Assembly (NCBI GenBank): GCA_027488255.1
Contig: JAIYBZ010000035.1
Location: 248,001 to 312,000, forward strand
DNA: 64,000 nucleotides
Reading direction: 5' to 3'
Source: Comamonadaceae bacterium
GTDB taxonomy: Bacteria; Pseudomonadota; Gammaproteobacteria; Burkholderiales; Burkholderiaceae_C
The position numbers and the translations under genes were made by a program. Shown one piece after another: positions 22,301 to 31,137 of the stretch (positions are counted from its first letter, which is position 1; the number at the start of each line of letters is the position of its first letter). A model generated the notes under the pieces. That model was not told the origin of the DNA. It saw only the letters and a program-made list of their open reading frames with translations, and made no database searches.

Positions 22301-23420
22301 AGTGCGCACCGCGGAGCGCAACGCCGTGTTGCAAACCTTGCGCGAACACGGTTTGTCGAAACACACGCACGTCATTGGCAAAACCCGCCCGGCGCAGTCC
22401 ACCATCACCAAAGGGGTGGGGGAACTCAGCATTTGGCGCGACACCAAAGAGGTTTTTGCCGCCAAATTGGAAGACTTGCACCAGGTTTGGGACAGCGTGA
22501 GTTGGAAGATTTGCCAACAGCGCGACAACCCGGCTTGCGCGGATGCCGAACACGCGGCCGCTGGCCGTGCGGACGATCCGGGTATGCAGGTCGCGCTCAC
22601 TTTCGACCCCAGCCAAAATGTGGCGGCGCCGTATCTGAATTTATCGCGCCCCAAAGTGGCCATCCTGCGCGAGCAGGGGGTGAACTCGCATGTCGAGATG
22701 GCGTATGCCTTTCACGCCGCCGGCTTTGAATCGCACGATGTGCACATGACCGATTTGCAAACGGGGCGCGCCCAATTGGCCGACTTCAAAGGATTGGTCG
22801 CTTGTGGCGGCTTCAGCTACGGCGACACCTTGGGGGCGGGCATAGGCTGGGCGCGCAGCATCACCTTCAATCCCGCGCTGACGGCTCAATTTCAAGCCTT
22901 CTTTGCCCGCCAAGACACTTTTGGCCTGGGCGTGTGCAACGGCTGTCAGATGTTTGCCGAGTTGGCCGACATCATTCCCGGCGCCGAGCACTGGCCGCGT
23001 TTCACCACCAACCAAAGCGAACGTTTTGAGGCCCGTCTGTCGATGGTCGAGGTGTTGGACTCGCCCAGTTTGTTCTTGCAGGGCATGGCCGGTAGCCGAT
23101 TGCCCATTGCCGTGGCGCACGGTGAGGGCTTCGCCAATTTCAAACAACGGGGCCACGCATCGCACGCCTTGGCCGCAATGCGCTTTGTTGACAACCACGG
23201 CGCCGCCACCGAACAGTACCCCTTCAACCCCAATGGCAGCCCCGGCGGTCTGACCGCTGTGACCACGGCCGATGGACGCTTCACCGCCATGATGCCGCAC
23301 CCAGAGCGGGTTTTCCGCAATGTGCAGATGAGCTGGACCGACCTTGGCAAAACCGGCGGACTAGAGGCCGCAAGCCCTTGGATGCGGGTGTGGCAAAACG
23401 CCCGCAAGTGGGTCGCTTGA
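19380..23420 (+). CDS. purL: Phosphoribosylformylglycinamidine synthase (single-chain PurL)
   Basis: PurL converts FGAR to FGAM in purine synthesis with glutamine and ATP. The 1,346-aa long form combines an N-terminal PurS-like part, two synthetase halves ([20 protein letters not shown] and [14 protein letters not shown] are typical), and a C-terminal glutamine amidotransferase with nucleophile Cys1186 in GVCNGCQMF and a His-Glu pair near MMPHPERVF. The start is taken as GTG at 19380, where family similarity begins ([13 protein letters not shown]) and an AAGG lies about 8 bases upstream; an in-frame TTG at 19314 would add 22 unconserved residues. Confidence 0.96.
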   Translation: MSLHITTFEGGNALSDFRNAQLLPRLAAISPHIQGISARFVHLVATPSPLSADAQQTLSALLTYGEPYAAAAHSAGKSAANGPVIMVSPRLGTVSPWASKATDIAHNCGIDLRRVERLTEYRLNLKSGLLGSTTLNAEQWGQVASLLHDRMTESAMPSRAEASALFTALEPAPMAHVDVLGGGRQALVDANTAWGLALAEDEIDYLLTAFTGLQRNPTDVELMMFAQANSEHCRHKIFNADFTIDGVAQDKSLFGMIRNTHQVSPQHTVVAYSDNASVMEGHTLERFVARSQTDRATGTANAVYQTETAQHHVLMKVETHNHPTAISPFPGASTGAGGEIRDEGATGRGSKPKAGLSGFTVSKLWGGLSDQAGGKPEHIASPLQIMTEGPLGGAAFNNEFGRPNLLGYFREYEQTVDGVLRGYHKPIMIAGGLGQIDAQQTQKIAFPAGSLLIQLGGPGMRIGMGGSAASSMATGTNAAELDFDSVQRGNPEIERRAQEVINHCWAQGDQNPILAIHDVGAGGLSNAFPELTNDAGRGARFDLRAVPLEESGLAPKEIWSNESQERYVMAIAPESLPLFTSFCERERCPFAVIGVATEERQLQLVDEGQTSPVDMPMDVLLGKPPKMHRDVTQVARQSPAMNLTGVSLQQAVIDVLSHPTVASKRFLITIGDRAVGGLTHRDQMVGPWQVPVADVAVTLADYTGFAGEAMSMGERTPLASLDAAASGRMAVAEAITNLLAAPIDLPRVKLSANWMAACGEPGEDAALYETVKAVGMSLCPALGIAIPVGKDSLSMRTQWQVGSDTRKVTSPVSLIVTAFATLKDVRGTLTPQLDAQTDDTSLLLIDLGEGRHRMGGSVLGQTLGQFGDRVPDLDHPQALVNLVQAINQLRAAGQILAYHDRSDGGLLAAVAEMAFAGHVGVALNVDMLVTEGDGISDSRADHGDAKNWAGQVSARREELTLKALFNEELGVVLQVRTAERNAVLQTLREHGLSKHTHVIGKTRPAQSTITKGVGELSIWRDTKEVFAAKLEDLHQVWDSVSWKICQQRDNPACADAEHAAAGRADDPGMQVALTFDPSQNVAAPYLNLSRPKVAILREQGVNSHVEMAYAFHAAGFESHDVHMTDLQTGRAQLADFKGLVACGGFSYGDTLGAGIGWARSITFNPALTAQFQAFFARQDTFGLGVCNGCQMFAELADIIPGAEHWPRFTTNQSERFEARLSMVEVLDSPSLFLQGMAGSRLPIAVAHGEGFANFKQRGHASHALAAMRFVDNHGAATEQYPFNPNGSPGGLTAVTTADGRFTAMMPHPERVFRNVQMSWTDLGKTGGLEAASPWMRVWQNARKWVA

Positions 23421-23447
23421 TGCCGGTGCTGGAGAGGGCTTGCCGCG

Positions 23448-26400
23448 ATGTCTGATCAGTGGTTTCCTCCCTCGCAACTGGCGTTTTACTTTGACTCGAA
23501 TGCGTGGGCCAAGGGCACCGCGCTGTACCTCAAAAACGAGGTCTTGTCGGCTCAAATGAGCGTGGACCAAGACGACTGGCGCGTGGAGGCCCAAGTGGTG
23601 GGCTCATTGCAAGAGCCTTATCGCGTGACCGCGCACGTGCGGGTGTCAGAAGGGCGCAATCTGCAGGCTTGGCGCACCCAATGCACCTGTCCGGTGGGCC
23701 GCATGTGCAAGCACGCTGCGGCATTGGGGATCTTGGTGGCCATGCAAGGCGAGTCTTTGCGTGACCCCTTGCTGAGTGCCCCCGAGGAGGGGGTTCCTTC
23801 CGAGCAACACTTGGCTTTGCAACAAGAACGGGCCTTGCAACAGGCCGAGTACCAAGTGCGCGATTGGCTGCACCGCCTGCAGACCCTGCACGCGCCGCAA
23901 GGGTTTACTTTGCCAGGCCAGACCCAAGAGCATTTTTTGTATTGCCTGTCCGCGGCCACCTTGGGCCATCGTCCCGTCTTGCACCTCAGCATCAAACAAG
24001 GGGTGGCGAAAGCGAATGGCGAATGGGCCAAAGTGAAAAAGGTCATGAGTCAGGCTTTGCCGCATGACCCCATTTGGCGGACGTGTGTACCGGGCGAGGC
24101 CGGCATCATGGACCTGATGAAAGCGTGTCCGCCCACCAACAGTTTCAGCTCTTATGGATTTCAGAGTTCGGTCAAGTTGCAAGGCGCTGCCGCCGAGGTG
24201 TTGCTGCGCTTGTGCAGCCGCACGGGCCGTTTGATGTGGGAAGACGGCAAAACGCTTCAGCCCTTGGCTTGGAGTGATGAAACTTTGCCCTTCAGTGCCA
24301 GTTGGCAAGCCATCAGCGCACAAGACAAGCAACCAGAAGGCTGGCAGTTGCAAGTGCATTCGGAGCAGGCGGGGGTGGTTTTTAGCCTGAACGAGCCCCC
24401 TTTGTATGTGCACCCTGCGCGCGCCATTTGTGGTCGTTTGGACACCCAAGGCTTGAGTGCTGAGCACCTCTTGTTGTTGACGCAATCCCCCGTGGTGCCC
24501 GAGCGGGTGGCGCTCAAACTTCAGCAACAGCTGATGGACGTGATGGGCCATTTGCCGCTGCCGCCGATGATCGAAAAAATGCCCGAATTGCGCGGCCTCT
24601 CGCCCATCGGTCATTTGCATTTGCGTGTGACCCCCGCGCATTTGCGCAGCCAACAAGGCCTGTTCCAGGTCGAATTGCAGTTTCGCTATGGCGACATCAC
24701 GGCCTATTGGTCGCAGCCTCACACCCGCGTGGTGGTGGGGCAGGGCAAGCACAAACGCTTGTTGCTGCGTGACTTGCCCGCGGAACAGGCCCTCTGGGAA
24801 AAGCTAGACGAGCTGGGCCTGGTGATCTGGGATGACAACCTGCTGGGCCGGCCCGATCCCTCAGACCAAGACCTGTGGCTAGAGGGGCTGGAATCTGATT
24901 TTTCAGAGTGGCGCGAAGCGGGCTTTGAGGTGTCGGGTCTGGAAGAGCTAGAGCACTGGTTGCGCTTGGCCGAAGATGTCGAAGTGGGACTACAAGGCCA
25001 CGACCCGGAAGGCCTTGGCGAAGACACGTCGCCTTGGTTTGACTTGTCGCTGGGCATGAGCATTGACGGGCAGCGGGTGAACATCTTGCCTTGGGTGCCC
25101 CACATCTTGAAGGCCCTCGCACTGCCATCCGGTCAGATGCCTGACCCCACCACAAACCCCATCCCCGAGCATTTGTATTTGCCTGATTTGACGGGGCCGG
25201 GCTATGTGAAGTTGCCGACCGCCCGCATTCAACCTTGGCTTGTGATGCTGATGGAGCTGCATGGCGAGCGCGGCCAAGACTGGCACGGGGACACTCTGCG
25301 TTTGTCGCGTTTAGAAGCGCTGCGGGGGGCCGTGGCATTGGGAGAGGGCGCTGTTTGGCAGGGCGCTCAAAGTCTGTTGACCTTGGTGCAGCACATGCGG
25401 GGCGAGCAAGCTTTGCCCTCGGTGCCGGTGCCCGAGGGGCTGCAAGCGCAATTGCGCCCCTATCAGCAGCACGGCTTGAACTGGCTGCAGTTTTTACGTC
25501 AACACCGTTTGGCGGGCATTTTGGCGGACGACATGGGTTTGGGGAAAACCTTGCAAACCTTGGCGCACATCTTGGTTGAAAAACAAGCGGGACGCTTGAA
25601 TCAACCCGCCTTGATCGTGGCGCCGGTCAGCTTGCTGGGCAATTGGCAGCGCGAAGCCCAGCGGTTTTGCCCCGACCTGCCCACCCATGTGCACCACGGT
25701 TTGTCGCGGCATGAAACCGTCGAGGCGCTGCGCCAGTTTGATGTGGTCATCACGGCCTACTCTTTGCTGTCGCGAGACAGCGCCTTGTGGCGCCAAGTGC
25801 CTTGGCATGTCTTGGTCTTGGACGAAGCCCAAAACATCAAAAATGCCCAGACACATGCCGCGCAAGTGGTCTCTGAAATTCCCTCAGTGCATCGGCTGTG
25901 TCTGTCGGGTACCCCGATTGAAAACCATTTGGGTGAACTGTGGAGCCAATTTCACTTTTTGATGCCCGGTTTTTTGGGCAGTCACCGGCGCTTCACCGAA
26001 GTGTTTCGCAACCCGATCGAGCGCCAAGGCAGTGCCGAAAAAATGGCCCAGCTTCGCGCCCGCATCACCCCCTTCATGCTGCGCCGTACGAAAGACCTGG
26101 TGGCCAGTGAGTTGCCACCAAAAATTGAAACGCTGATGCCGGTCCCCTTGGACGGTCAGCAGGCTGATTTGTACGAAAGCATCCGGCTGGGCATGGAAAA
26201 AACAGTGCGTGAAGCCCTGCAAGCCCAAGGCTTGGCCCGCTCCCAAATCACCATCTTGGACGCTTTGCTCAAACTGCGTCAGGTGTGCTGTGACCCGCGA
26301 TTGCTCAAACTGAAAGCGGCCAGCCAGGTGACGCAGTCGGCCAAGCTGGCCCAGTTGCTGGAGATGCTGCCCGAGATGGTCGAAGAAGGACGCAAGATTT

Positions 26401-26852
26401 TGCTCTTTTCGCAGTTCACGGAAATGCTGGGGCTGATCGAACAAGAGTTGCCCCGCTTGGGCATCGCTTGGACCAAACTCACGGGCCAAAGTAAAAATCG
26501 GGATGCCCTCATTGACAAGTTCACCCGCGGTGAAGTGCCCTTGTTTTTGATCAGCTTGAAGGCCGGGGGCGTGGGCCTGAACTTGCCGCAAGCCGACACC
26601 GTGATCCATTACGACCCGTGGTGGAACCCTGCGGTTGAAAACCAAGCCACCGATCGGGCGCATCGGATTGGGCAAACGCAAAAAGTTTGGGTGGTGAAAT
26701 TGGTGGCGCAAGGCACCATCGAGGAACGCATGCTGGCCTTGCAAGAACGTAAAGCCCAATTGGCGCAAGACCTGTATGCCGGATCGGTGCAGCGCAAAGA
26801 ACCTTTGTTTGGCGAAGCCGACCTGAACGAGCTGCTCAAGCCCCTCGAGTGA
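23448..26852 (+). CDS. SNF2-family helicase with N-terminal SWIM zinc finger
   Basis: A 1,134-aa SWI2/SNF2 ATPase. The N terminus has a SWIM zinc motif CTCPVGRMCKH (residues 79-89), then a long region without recognised motifs (about 100-650), then the helicase core: Walker A LADDMGLGKT (about 692-701), Walker B DEAQ (about 792-795), SGTPIENHLGELWSQ, LISLKAGGVGLNLP and the arginine-finger motif QATDRAHRIGQ. Such proteins translocate on duplex DNA and remodel bound proteins; the bacterial SWIM-SNF2 group has no settled function. It follows purL by 27 bases. Confidence 0.9.
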   Translation: MSDQWFPPSQLAFYFDSNAWAKGTALYLKNEVLSAQMSVDQDDWRVEAQVVGSLQEPYRVTAHVRVSEGRNLQAWRTQCTCPVGRMCKHAAALGILVAMQGESLRDPLLSAPEEGVPSEQHLALQQERALQQAEYQVRDWLHRLQTLHAPQGFTLPGQTQEHFLYCLSAATLGHRPVLHLSIKQGVAKANGEWAKVKKVMSQALPHDPIWRTCVPGEAGIMDLMKACPPTNSFSSYGFQSSVKLQGAAAEVLLRLCSRTGRLMWEDGKTLQPLAWSDETLPFSASWQAISAQDKQPEGWQLQVHSEQAGVVFSLNEPPLYVHPARAICGRLDTQGLSAEHLLLLTQSPVVPERVALKLQQQLMDVMGHLPLPPMIEKMPELRGLSPIGHLHLRVTPAHLRSQQGLFQVELQFRYGDITAYWSQPHTRVVVGQGKHKRLLLRDLPAEQALWEKLDELGLVIWDDNLLGRPDPSDQDLWLEGLESDFSEWREAGFEVSGLEELEHWLRLAEDVEVGLQGHDPEGLGEDTSPWFDLSLGMSIDGQRVNILPWVPHILKALALPSGQMPDPTTNPIPEHLYLPDLTGPGYVKLPTARIQPWLVMLMELHGERGQDWHGDTLRLSRLEALRGAVALGEGAVWQGAQSLLTLVQHMRGEQALPSVPVPEGLQAQLRPYQQHGLNWLQFLRQHRLAGILADDMGLGKTLQTLAHILVEKQAGRLNQPALIVAPVSLLGNWQREAQRFCPDLPTHVHHGLSRHETVEALRQFDVVITAYSLLSRDSALWRQVPWHVLVLDEAQNIKNAQTHAAQVVSEIPSVHRLCLSGTPIENHLGELWSQFHFLMPGFLGSHRRFTEVFRNPIERQGSAEKMAQLRARITPFMLRRTKDLVASELPPKIETLMPVPLDGQQADLYESIRLGMEKTVREALQAQGLARSQITILDALLKLRQVCCDPRLLKLKAASQVTQSAKLAQLLEMLPEMVEEGRKILLFSQFTEMLGLIEQELPRLGIAWTKLTGQSKNRDALIDKFTRGEVPLFLISLKAGGVGLNLPQADTVIHYDPWWNPAVENQATDRAHRIGQTQKVWVVKLVAQGTIEERMLALQERKAQLAQDLYAGSVQRKEPLFGEADLNELLKPLE

Positions 26853-26933
26853 AGTGGGCTCGCGCCCAGGGTGAAGCCAGAGTGAATCCTGGTTCAAGCC
26901 GCCACAGCCAACGGCTGTCAGCGGCCAGCCCGC

Positions 26934-28904
26934 TCAGTGCAGGCCCGTGACAGGTCTGGTTTTGTAAAACTGCACAGGACTTTCGGGCACGGCATTCAAA
27001 ACTGATTTTTTGATCTTCCCGACCACATGCATTTCGCAAGGTTTGCAGTCAAAGCGCAACGTCAACTTTTCTTTGCCATTGATCAGCTGCATGGGTTCAG
27101 CCCGCACCGTGCCTTGCACCCCGGTCACCCCTTTGGCTTGCTTGGGGCAAAGGCTCAAGCTGAAGCGAACGCAGTGTTTCGTGATCATCAGGCTGACTTC
27201 GCCCAATTCTTCTTGTGCCTCATAGGCCGCGGCAATGACTTTGACACCGTGCTTGGCATAAAAATCGCGCGCTTTTTGGTTGAAGACATTGGCCAGATAG
27301 GTGAGGGTGTCCTCGGGATAGGGCACTGGGGGCTCAACCGGTTTTGCACGCGCCAAGCGGGGCAATTGCTGAGCACGCGCCGTTTCTAGCGCCTGCACGG
27401 CTTCACGCCGCAAGGCATTCAGCTGAGAGGGGGGAACAAACCAAGGGCGTGACAAATCCAATTGCACCGACAGGGGTTCAAACAAGGTGTCGCCCAATTT
27501 GCCCAATGCGTTTTGAAGTTTCTCTGCCGCCTGTGCCGGGTCTTTCGGCTCTTGCCAAGCGAGACGCATCTCGGCCGAACCGGTGTGGCCCACTTCATCG
27601 GTCAGGGTCAGTTGCAGGCCGTCTGCGCGCTCGACCAATTGCAACCAAACCCCCATGCGGCGTTCGGCTGATTTTTTGTCCAAGGTGCGCACCCAACTCA
27701 TGTCGCGGTTGCGGTTCACTGCGACGCCTTTGCGCAGGTCTTTGAAACCGGCCATCGGATCTTTGGGAAACAGACGCCAAAGGCCTTGGGTTTTTTGAGC
27801 TTCGACGCGGTTGATTTGCAAGCCGACCAATTCTTTTTGCAAGTCGTAGTAGCACAGGCCATCGCCGTTGTGCAGCTCGGTTTCAGGCTTTTCAGTTTGC
27901 AACTCGAGGTAGTCGGGCGTGACTTTGCTGACCCAGCCGATGGCTTGGCCCGGATTTTTGGGGGTGTCAAACGCGCCGATGTCTTCTTTGCGCCCTTGCA
28001 CAAAATAATCGGTGAACTCGCGGTTGAAGTTTTGATTGGGATCGGGCTCAAAACTGAAGGTGGTGCGGCCATGCGCAGCCGCCGCCAACTCGGGCCGCTC
28101 GGTCAACACCTGGTCCATCAACTTGCGGTAATGGGCCGTGATGTTTTTCACATAGGCCATGTCTTTGTAGCGGCCTTCAATTTTGAAACTGCGCACCCCG
28201 GCATCGACCAGCGCACGCAAGTTGTCGCTTTGGTTGTTGTCTTTCATGCTCAGCACGTGTTTGTCGTGCGCCACGATGCGCCCCTGTGCGTCTTTGACTT
28301 CGTAGGGCAGGCGACAAGCCTGTGAGCAATCGCCTCGGTTGGCACTGCGCCCGGTGTGGGCATGGCTGATGAAACACTGCCCGCTGTAGGCCACACACAG
28401 TGCGCCATGGACAAAAAACTCGACCACTGTGCGTTCGGTGTCCAAAACATCACGAATGGCGCTGATTTGGGGCAGGGTGAGCTCGCGTGCCAAGACAATT
28501 TGGCTCAGGCCGGCATCTTGCAAAAACTTGGCTTTTTCGGGCGTGCGAATGTCGGTTTGCGTGCTGGCATGCAGCTGAATGGGCGGCATGTCGATTTCGA
28601 GCAAGCCCATGTCTTGGATGATGAGGGCGTCGACCCCCGCGTCGTACAGTTGCCAAGCCAATTGGCGCGCGCTTTCCAACTCGTCGTCTCTCAAGATGGT
28701 GTTGAGGGTGACAAAAATTCGGCTGTGAAAACGGTGCGCATACTGCACCAGCTGGGCAATGTCTTGCACCGAGTTGTCAGCCGTTGAACGCGCCCCGAAC
28801 GAAGGGCCGCCAATGTAGACCGCGTCGGCCCCATGGTTGATGGCTTCAATGCCAATGTCCCAGGTGCGGGCGGGCGCTAAAAGTTCGAGGTGATGAGGCT
28901 GCAT
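26934..28904 (-). CDS. rlhA: 23S rRNA 5-hydroxycytidine C2501 synthase RlhA (U32 peptidase family)
   Basis: RlhA belongs to the U32 'peptidase' family and, with prephenate and Fe-S chemistry, hydroxylates C2501 of 23S rRNA. The 656-aa length and two-part architecture match E. coli RlhA (YdcP, about 650 aa) rather than the shorter TrhP (about 450 aa). Visible are LLAPARTWDIGIEAINHGAD at the start, the U32 signature with GALCVAYSGQCFISH and ANRGDCSQACRLPY (clustered cysteines), GVRSFKIEGRYKDMAYV, and KFDCKPCEMHVVGKIK-like residues near the end. The ATG has no Shine-Dalgarno and follows a GATAAT box by eight bases. Confidence 0.92.
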   Translation of the reverse strand: MQPHHLELLAPARTWDIGIEAINHGADAVYIGGPSFGARSTADNSVQDIAQLVQYAHRFHSRIFVTLNTILRDDELESARQLAWQLYDAGVDALIIQDMGLLEIDMPPIQLHASTQTDIRTPEKAKFLQDAGLSQIVLARELTLPQISAIRDVLDTERTVVEFFVHGALCVAYSGQCFISHAHTGRSANRGDCSQACRLPYEVKDAQGRIVAHDKHVLSMKDNNQSDNLRALVDAGVRSFKIEGRYKDMAYVKNITAHYRKLMDQVLTERPELAAAAHGRTTFSFEPDPNQNFNREFTDYFVQGRKEDIGAFDTPKNPGQAIGWVSKVTPDYLELQTEKPETELHNGDGLCYYDLQKELVGLQINRVEAQKTQGLWRLFPKDPMAGFKDLRKGVAVNRNRDMSWVRTLDKKSAERRMGVWLQLVERADGLQLTLTDEVGHTGSAEMRLAWQEPKDPAQAAEKLQNALGKLGDTLFEPLSVQLDLSRPWFVPPSQLNALRREAVQALETARAQQLPRLARAKPVEPPVPYPEDTLTYLANVFNQKARDFYAKHGVKVIAAAYEAQEELGEVSLMITKHCVRFSLSLCPKQAKGVTGVQGTVRAEPMQLINGKEKLTLRFDCKPCEMHVVGKIKKSVLNAVPESPVQFYKTRPVTGLH

Positions 28905-28912
28905 GGGGCGTG

Positions 28913-28918
28913 ATTATC
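28913..28918 (-). promoter_or_regulatory. -10 box (GATAAT) of a leaderless rlhA promoter
   Basis: GGGATAATC on the minus strand (28920-28912) ends its GATAAT eight bases before the rlhA ATG at 28904; no Shine-Dalgarno intervenes. Confidence 0.58.
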
Positions 28919-28965
28919 CCAGCTTGCCCGGGTTTTGCCGAGTCGGCGGCTCGCCGACGCCACCA

Positions 28966-28991
28966 TGAAAAAACGCGACCGAAGTCGCGTT
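28966..28991 (-). terminator. Rho-independent terminator of the selO-msrB-yciB-bolA-ppiC run
   Basis: On the minus strand an 8-bp perfect stem aacgcgac - ttcg loop - gtcgcgtt (28991-28972) is followed by a run of T residues (aaaaaa on the + strand at 28967-28973). It lies about 20 bases after the ppiC stop. A second 7-bp hairpin (gtcggcg/cgccgac, 28942-28958) lies just beyond without a T-run. Confidence 0.8.
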
Positions 28992-29013
28992 GTTCAGGGC
29001 GCTGCGCGCGAGA

Positions 29014-29787
29014 TCACTGGATCTTGGCTTTGGCGCGCAGACCTTCTTGGAAGGCGCTGAGCTTTTGCTGTTGCAGTTGCTGCGCAATCTGGGGCTTCAC
29101 TTCTTCGAGTTGGGGCAGCTGGGCTTCACGCACATCGTCCACGCGGATGATGTGAAAACCAAACTGGCTTTTCACTGGCGCATCGGTCATTTGGCCTTTG
29201 CTCAACTTGACCATCGCGTCTGAAAACTCGGGCACATAGCTGCCTGCAGCGGACCAGTCCAAATCACCGCCGTTGGCGCCGGAGCCTGGATCTTTCGAGA
29301 CTTTTTTGGCCAAGTCTTCAAATTTCGCCCCTTTTTTGATGTCGGCGATCAGCGCTTTGGCTTCGTCTTCTTTCTCAACCAAAATGTGGCGCGCACGGTA
29401 TTCTTTGCCGCCATTGGCCGCGGCAAACTTGTCATATTCGGCCTTGATTTCAGCGTCGGTGACGGGGTTTTTCTTTTGGAAATCGGCGAACAATTGGCGG
29501 ATCAAGATCGTTTGACGGGCCAATTCAAGCTGGGTTTTGTAATCTTCCGCCGCGTCCAAGCCGCGTTTTCTGGCTTCTTGCATGAACACTTCACGGGCAA
29601 TCAGCTCTTCCTTGATTTGGGCCATGATTTCAGGCGTCACAGGGCGGCCAGACGCTTCAACTTGTTGCTTCAGGGCGTTGACGCGAGAAGAGGGCACGGG
29701 CTTGCCGTTGACCACGGCCAAGTTTTGCGCCATGGCGGGGATTGCCAGCAGGGCCACCAATGCGGCGCTGAACATTTGCTTTTTCAT
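29014..29787 (-). CDS. Exported parvulin-type peptidyl-prolyl isomerase (PpiC/SurA-like)
   Basis: A 257-aa periplasmic foldase. It starts with a signal peptide (MKKQ, hydrophobic core, cleavage after AIPAMA), then a helical SurA-N-like region, then a parvulin rotamase domain (about residues 128-225) with ARHILVEKEDEAKALI, FEDLAKKVSKDPGS, GGDLDW and FGFHIIRVDD. It probably helps fold outer-membrane or periplasmic proteins. It is the last gene of a minus-strand run and is followed by a strong terminator; 75 bases separate it from bolA. Confidence 0.88.
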   Translation of the reverse strand: MKKQMFSAALVALLAIPAMAQNLAVVNGKPVPSSRVNALKQQVEASGRPVTPEIMAQIKEELIAREVFMQEARKRGLDAAEDYKTQLELARQTILIRQLFADFQKKNPVTDAEIKAEYDKFAAANGGKEYRARHILVEKEDEAKALIADIKKGAKFEDLAKKVSKDPGSGANGGDLDWSAAGSYVPEFSDAMVKLSKGQMTDAPVKSQFGFHIIRVDDVREAQLPQLEEVKPQIAQQLQQQKLSAFQEGLRAKAKIQ

Positions 29788-29862
29788 GCTTTTTTCCTCA
29801 ATGAAGGGAGATCAGGGGGATTCAAAAAAAGGGGCTGCCACCGATGGGTGACGGCCCGGGTT

Positions 29863-30135
29863 TCAGATCACTTCGATGGCCAAGGCATGCAAACCTTGGT
29901 CAATGAAATCTTGCAGCGCATCATACACAAGGCGATGGCGCTGTACCCGAGTGAGTGGGGTTAATTGGGCAGCGGCAATCCGCACCCGCATGTGACTGCC
30001 TTGACCACTCTCGCTGGCCCCCGCATGACCCGCGTGCTGGGCACTTTCATCGATGACTTCGAGGTGGCTGGGCTGCAGCCGTTCGGTCAGGCGGGCATGG
30101 ATCCGCTCACGCACAGAAACAAGGGGGGCGTTCAT
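29863..30135 (-). CDS. bolA: BolA family protein
   Basis: A 90-aa BolA/IbaG-like protein. The sequence [23 protein letters not shown] and the later [11 protein letters not shown] and [20 protein letters not shown] follow the class II KH-like fold of the family. BolA proteins bind monothiol glutaredoxins and Fe-S clusters and influence envelope genes. The ATG at 30135 overlaps the stop of yciB by four bases (ATGA), so the two are translationally coupled; upstream in-frame starts inside yciB are rejected. Confidence 0.86.
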   Translation of the reverse strand: MNAPLVSVRERIHARLTERLQPSHLEVIDESAQHAGHAGASESGQGSHMRVRIAAAQLTPLTRVQRHRLVYDALQDFIDQGLHALAIEVI

Positions 30136-30674
30136 TCGGAATCGGCCCCGTCTTTGGGCAAATAGCGCGAGACATACAGGCCCTGTCCCACAATAAAGAG
30201 GACCGGAAACACATAGCCCCAAAGTTTGAAGTTCACCCAGTCTTCGGTACTGAAATAGTGCGCAACATAGGCATTGATGCTGGCCATGAAGACGCAATAC
30301 AAGATCCAAGACACGTTCAAGCGGGTCCACACCTCGGTTGGCAATTGCAATTGGGTGCCCAGCAACATGTGCAAAAAGTTCTTTTTCAAGACGTAATGCG
30401 CCACGGCCAATGCCAGAGCCAAACCCGAGTAAAGCAAGGTGGGTTTCCACTTGATGAAGCGTTCGTCATGCAAACCCAAAGTCAAGGCGCCAAAGCCCAA
30501 AACCAGCACCAAGGTGATTTTGTGCATGGTTTGCAGCTTGCCCTCCATCTTGTACAGCAGGCCGGTTTGCACCACCGTGGCGCCCATCAATACAGCCGTG
30601 GCGGTGTAGATGTCGGCCATCTTGTACGCGCCAAAAAACAGCAGGATGGGGAAAAAATCGATGATGAATTTCAT
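30132..30674 (-). CDS. yciB: Inner-membrane septation protein YciB (IspZ)
   Basis: A 180-aa polytopic inner-membrane protein, with about five hydrophobic helices beginning [19 protein letters not shown], the characteristic opening of the YciB/IspZ family, which affects cell-envelope synthesis and division. Conserved [15 protein letters not shown] and [24 protein letters not shown] segments are present. It sits between msrB and bolA on the minus strand; this neighbourhood occurs in related bacteria. Confidence 0.9.
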   Translation of the reverse strand: MKFIIDFFPILLFFGAYKMADIYTATAVLMGATVVQTGLLYKMEGKLQTMHKITLVLVLGFGALTLGLHDERFIKWKPTLLYSGLALALAVAHYVLKKNFLHMLLGTQLQLPTEVWTRLNVSWILYCVFMASINAYVAHYFSTEDWVNFKLWGYVFPVLFIVGQGLYVSRYLPKDGADSE

Positions 30675-30729
30675 GAAAAAGATCGGTTAACAGGGGGCAA
30701 GGGCAGCCTCAAGGAACTGCCGCCGGGGC

Positions 30730-31137
30730 TCAAGAGCCTTTGAAGTCTAACGAAGCCGAGTTCATGCAGTAACGCAGTCCCGTGGGGGCAGGGCCGTCTT
30801 CAAAGACATGGCCCAAATGCGCGCCGCACTGGGCGCACACCGTTTCAACCCGGCGCATGCCGTGGCTGGTGTCCACGCGCTCTTCGATGGCTCCCGCCAC
30901 CGACGACTGGTAAAAACTGGGCCATCCGCATCCGGCGTCAAATTTGGTGTCGGACTGAAACAACTCCGCATCGCAGCAAATACAGCGGTAGCTGCCTTTC
31001 TCCCAGTGGCTTTCGTATTTGCCCGTGAACGGGCGCTCGGTGGCGGCTTGACGGGTGACGGCAAAGGCCACGGGTTCTGCGCCTTTGGCCGCCAGCACGT
31101 CACGCCATTCGGCGTCTGATTTGTTGATTTTGGTCAT
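30730..31137 (-). CDS. msrB: Peptide-methionine (R)-S-oxide reductase MsrB
   Basis: MsrB repairs the R epimer of methionine sulfoxide in oxidised proteins. The 135-aa protein has both zinc-binding pairs (CICC and CAQC), the substrate loop [25 protein letters not shown] with the catalytic cysteine in RYCMNS, and a normal length. Its ATG (31137) overlaps the stop of selO by four bases (ATGA), a direct coupling of two genes connected with oxidative stress. Confidence 0.95.
   Translation of the reverse strand: MTKINKSDAEWRDVLAAKGAEPVAFAVTRQAATERPFTGKYESHWEKGSYRCICCDAELFQSDTKFDAGCGWPSFYQSSVAGAIEERVDTSHGMRRVETVCAQCGAHLGHVFEDGPAPTGLRYCMNSASLDFKGS

Noticed and set aside
26853-26933. Hairpin acagcc/ggctgt (26904-26918) as terminator between the SNF2 helicase gene and rlhA
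   Set aside because: A 6-bp stem with a three-base loop and no T-run on either strand; insufficient.
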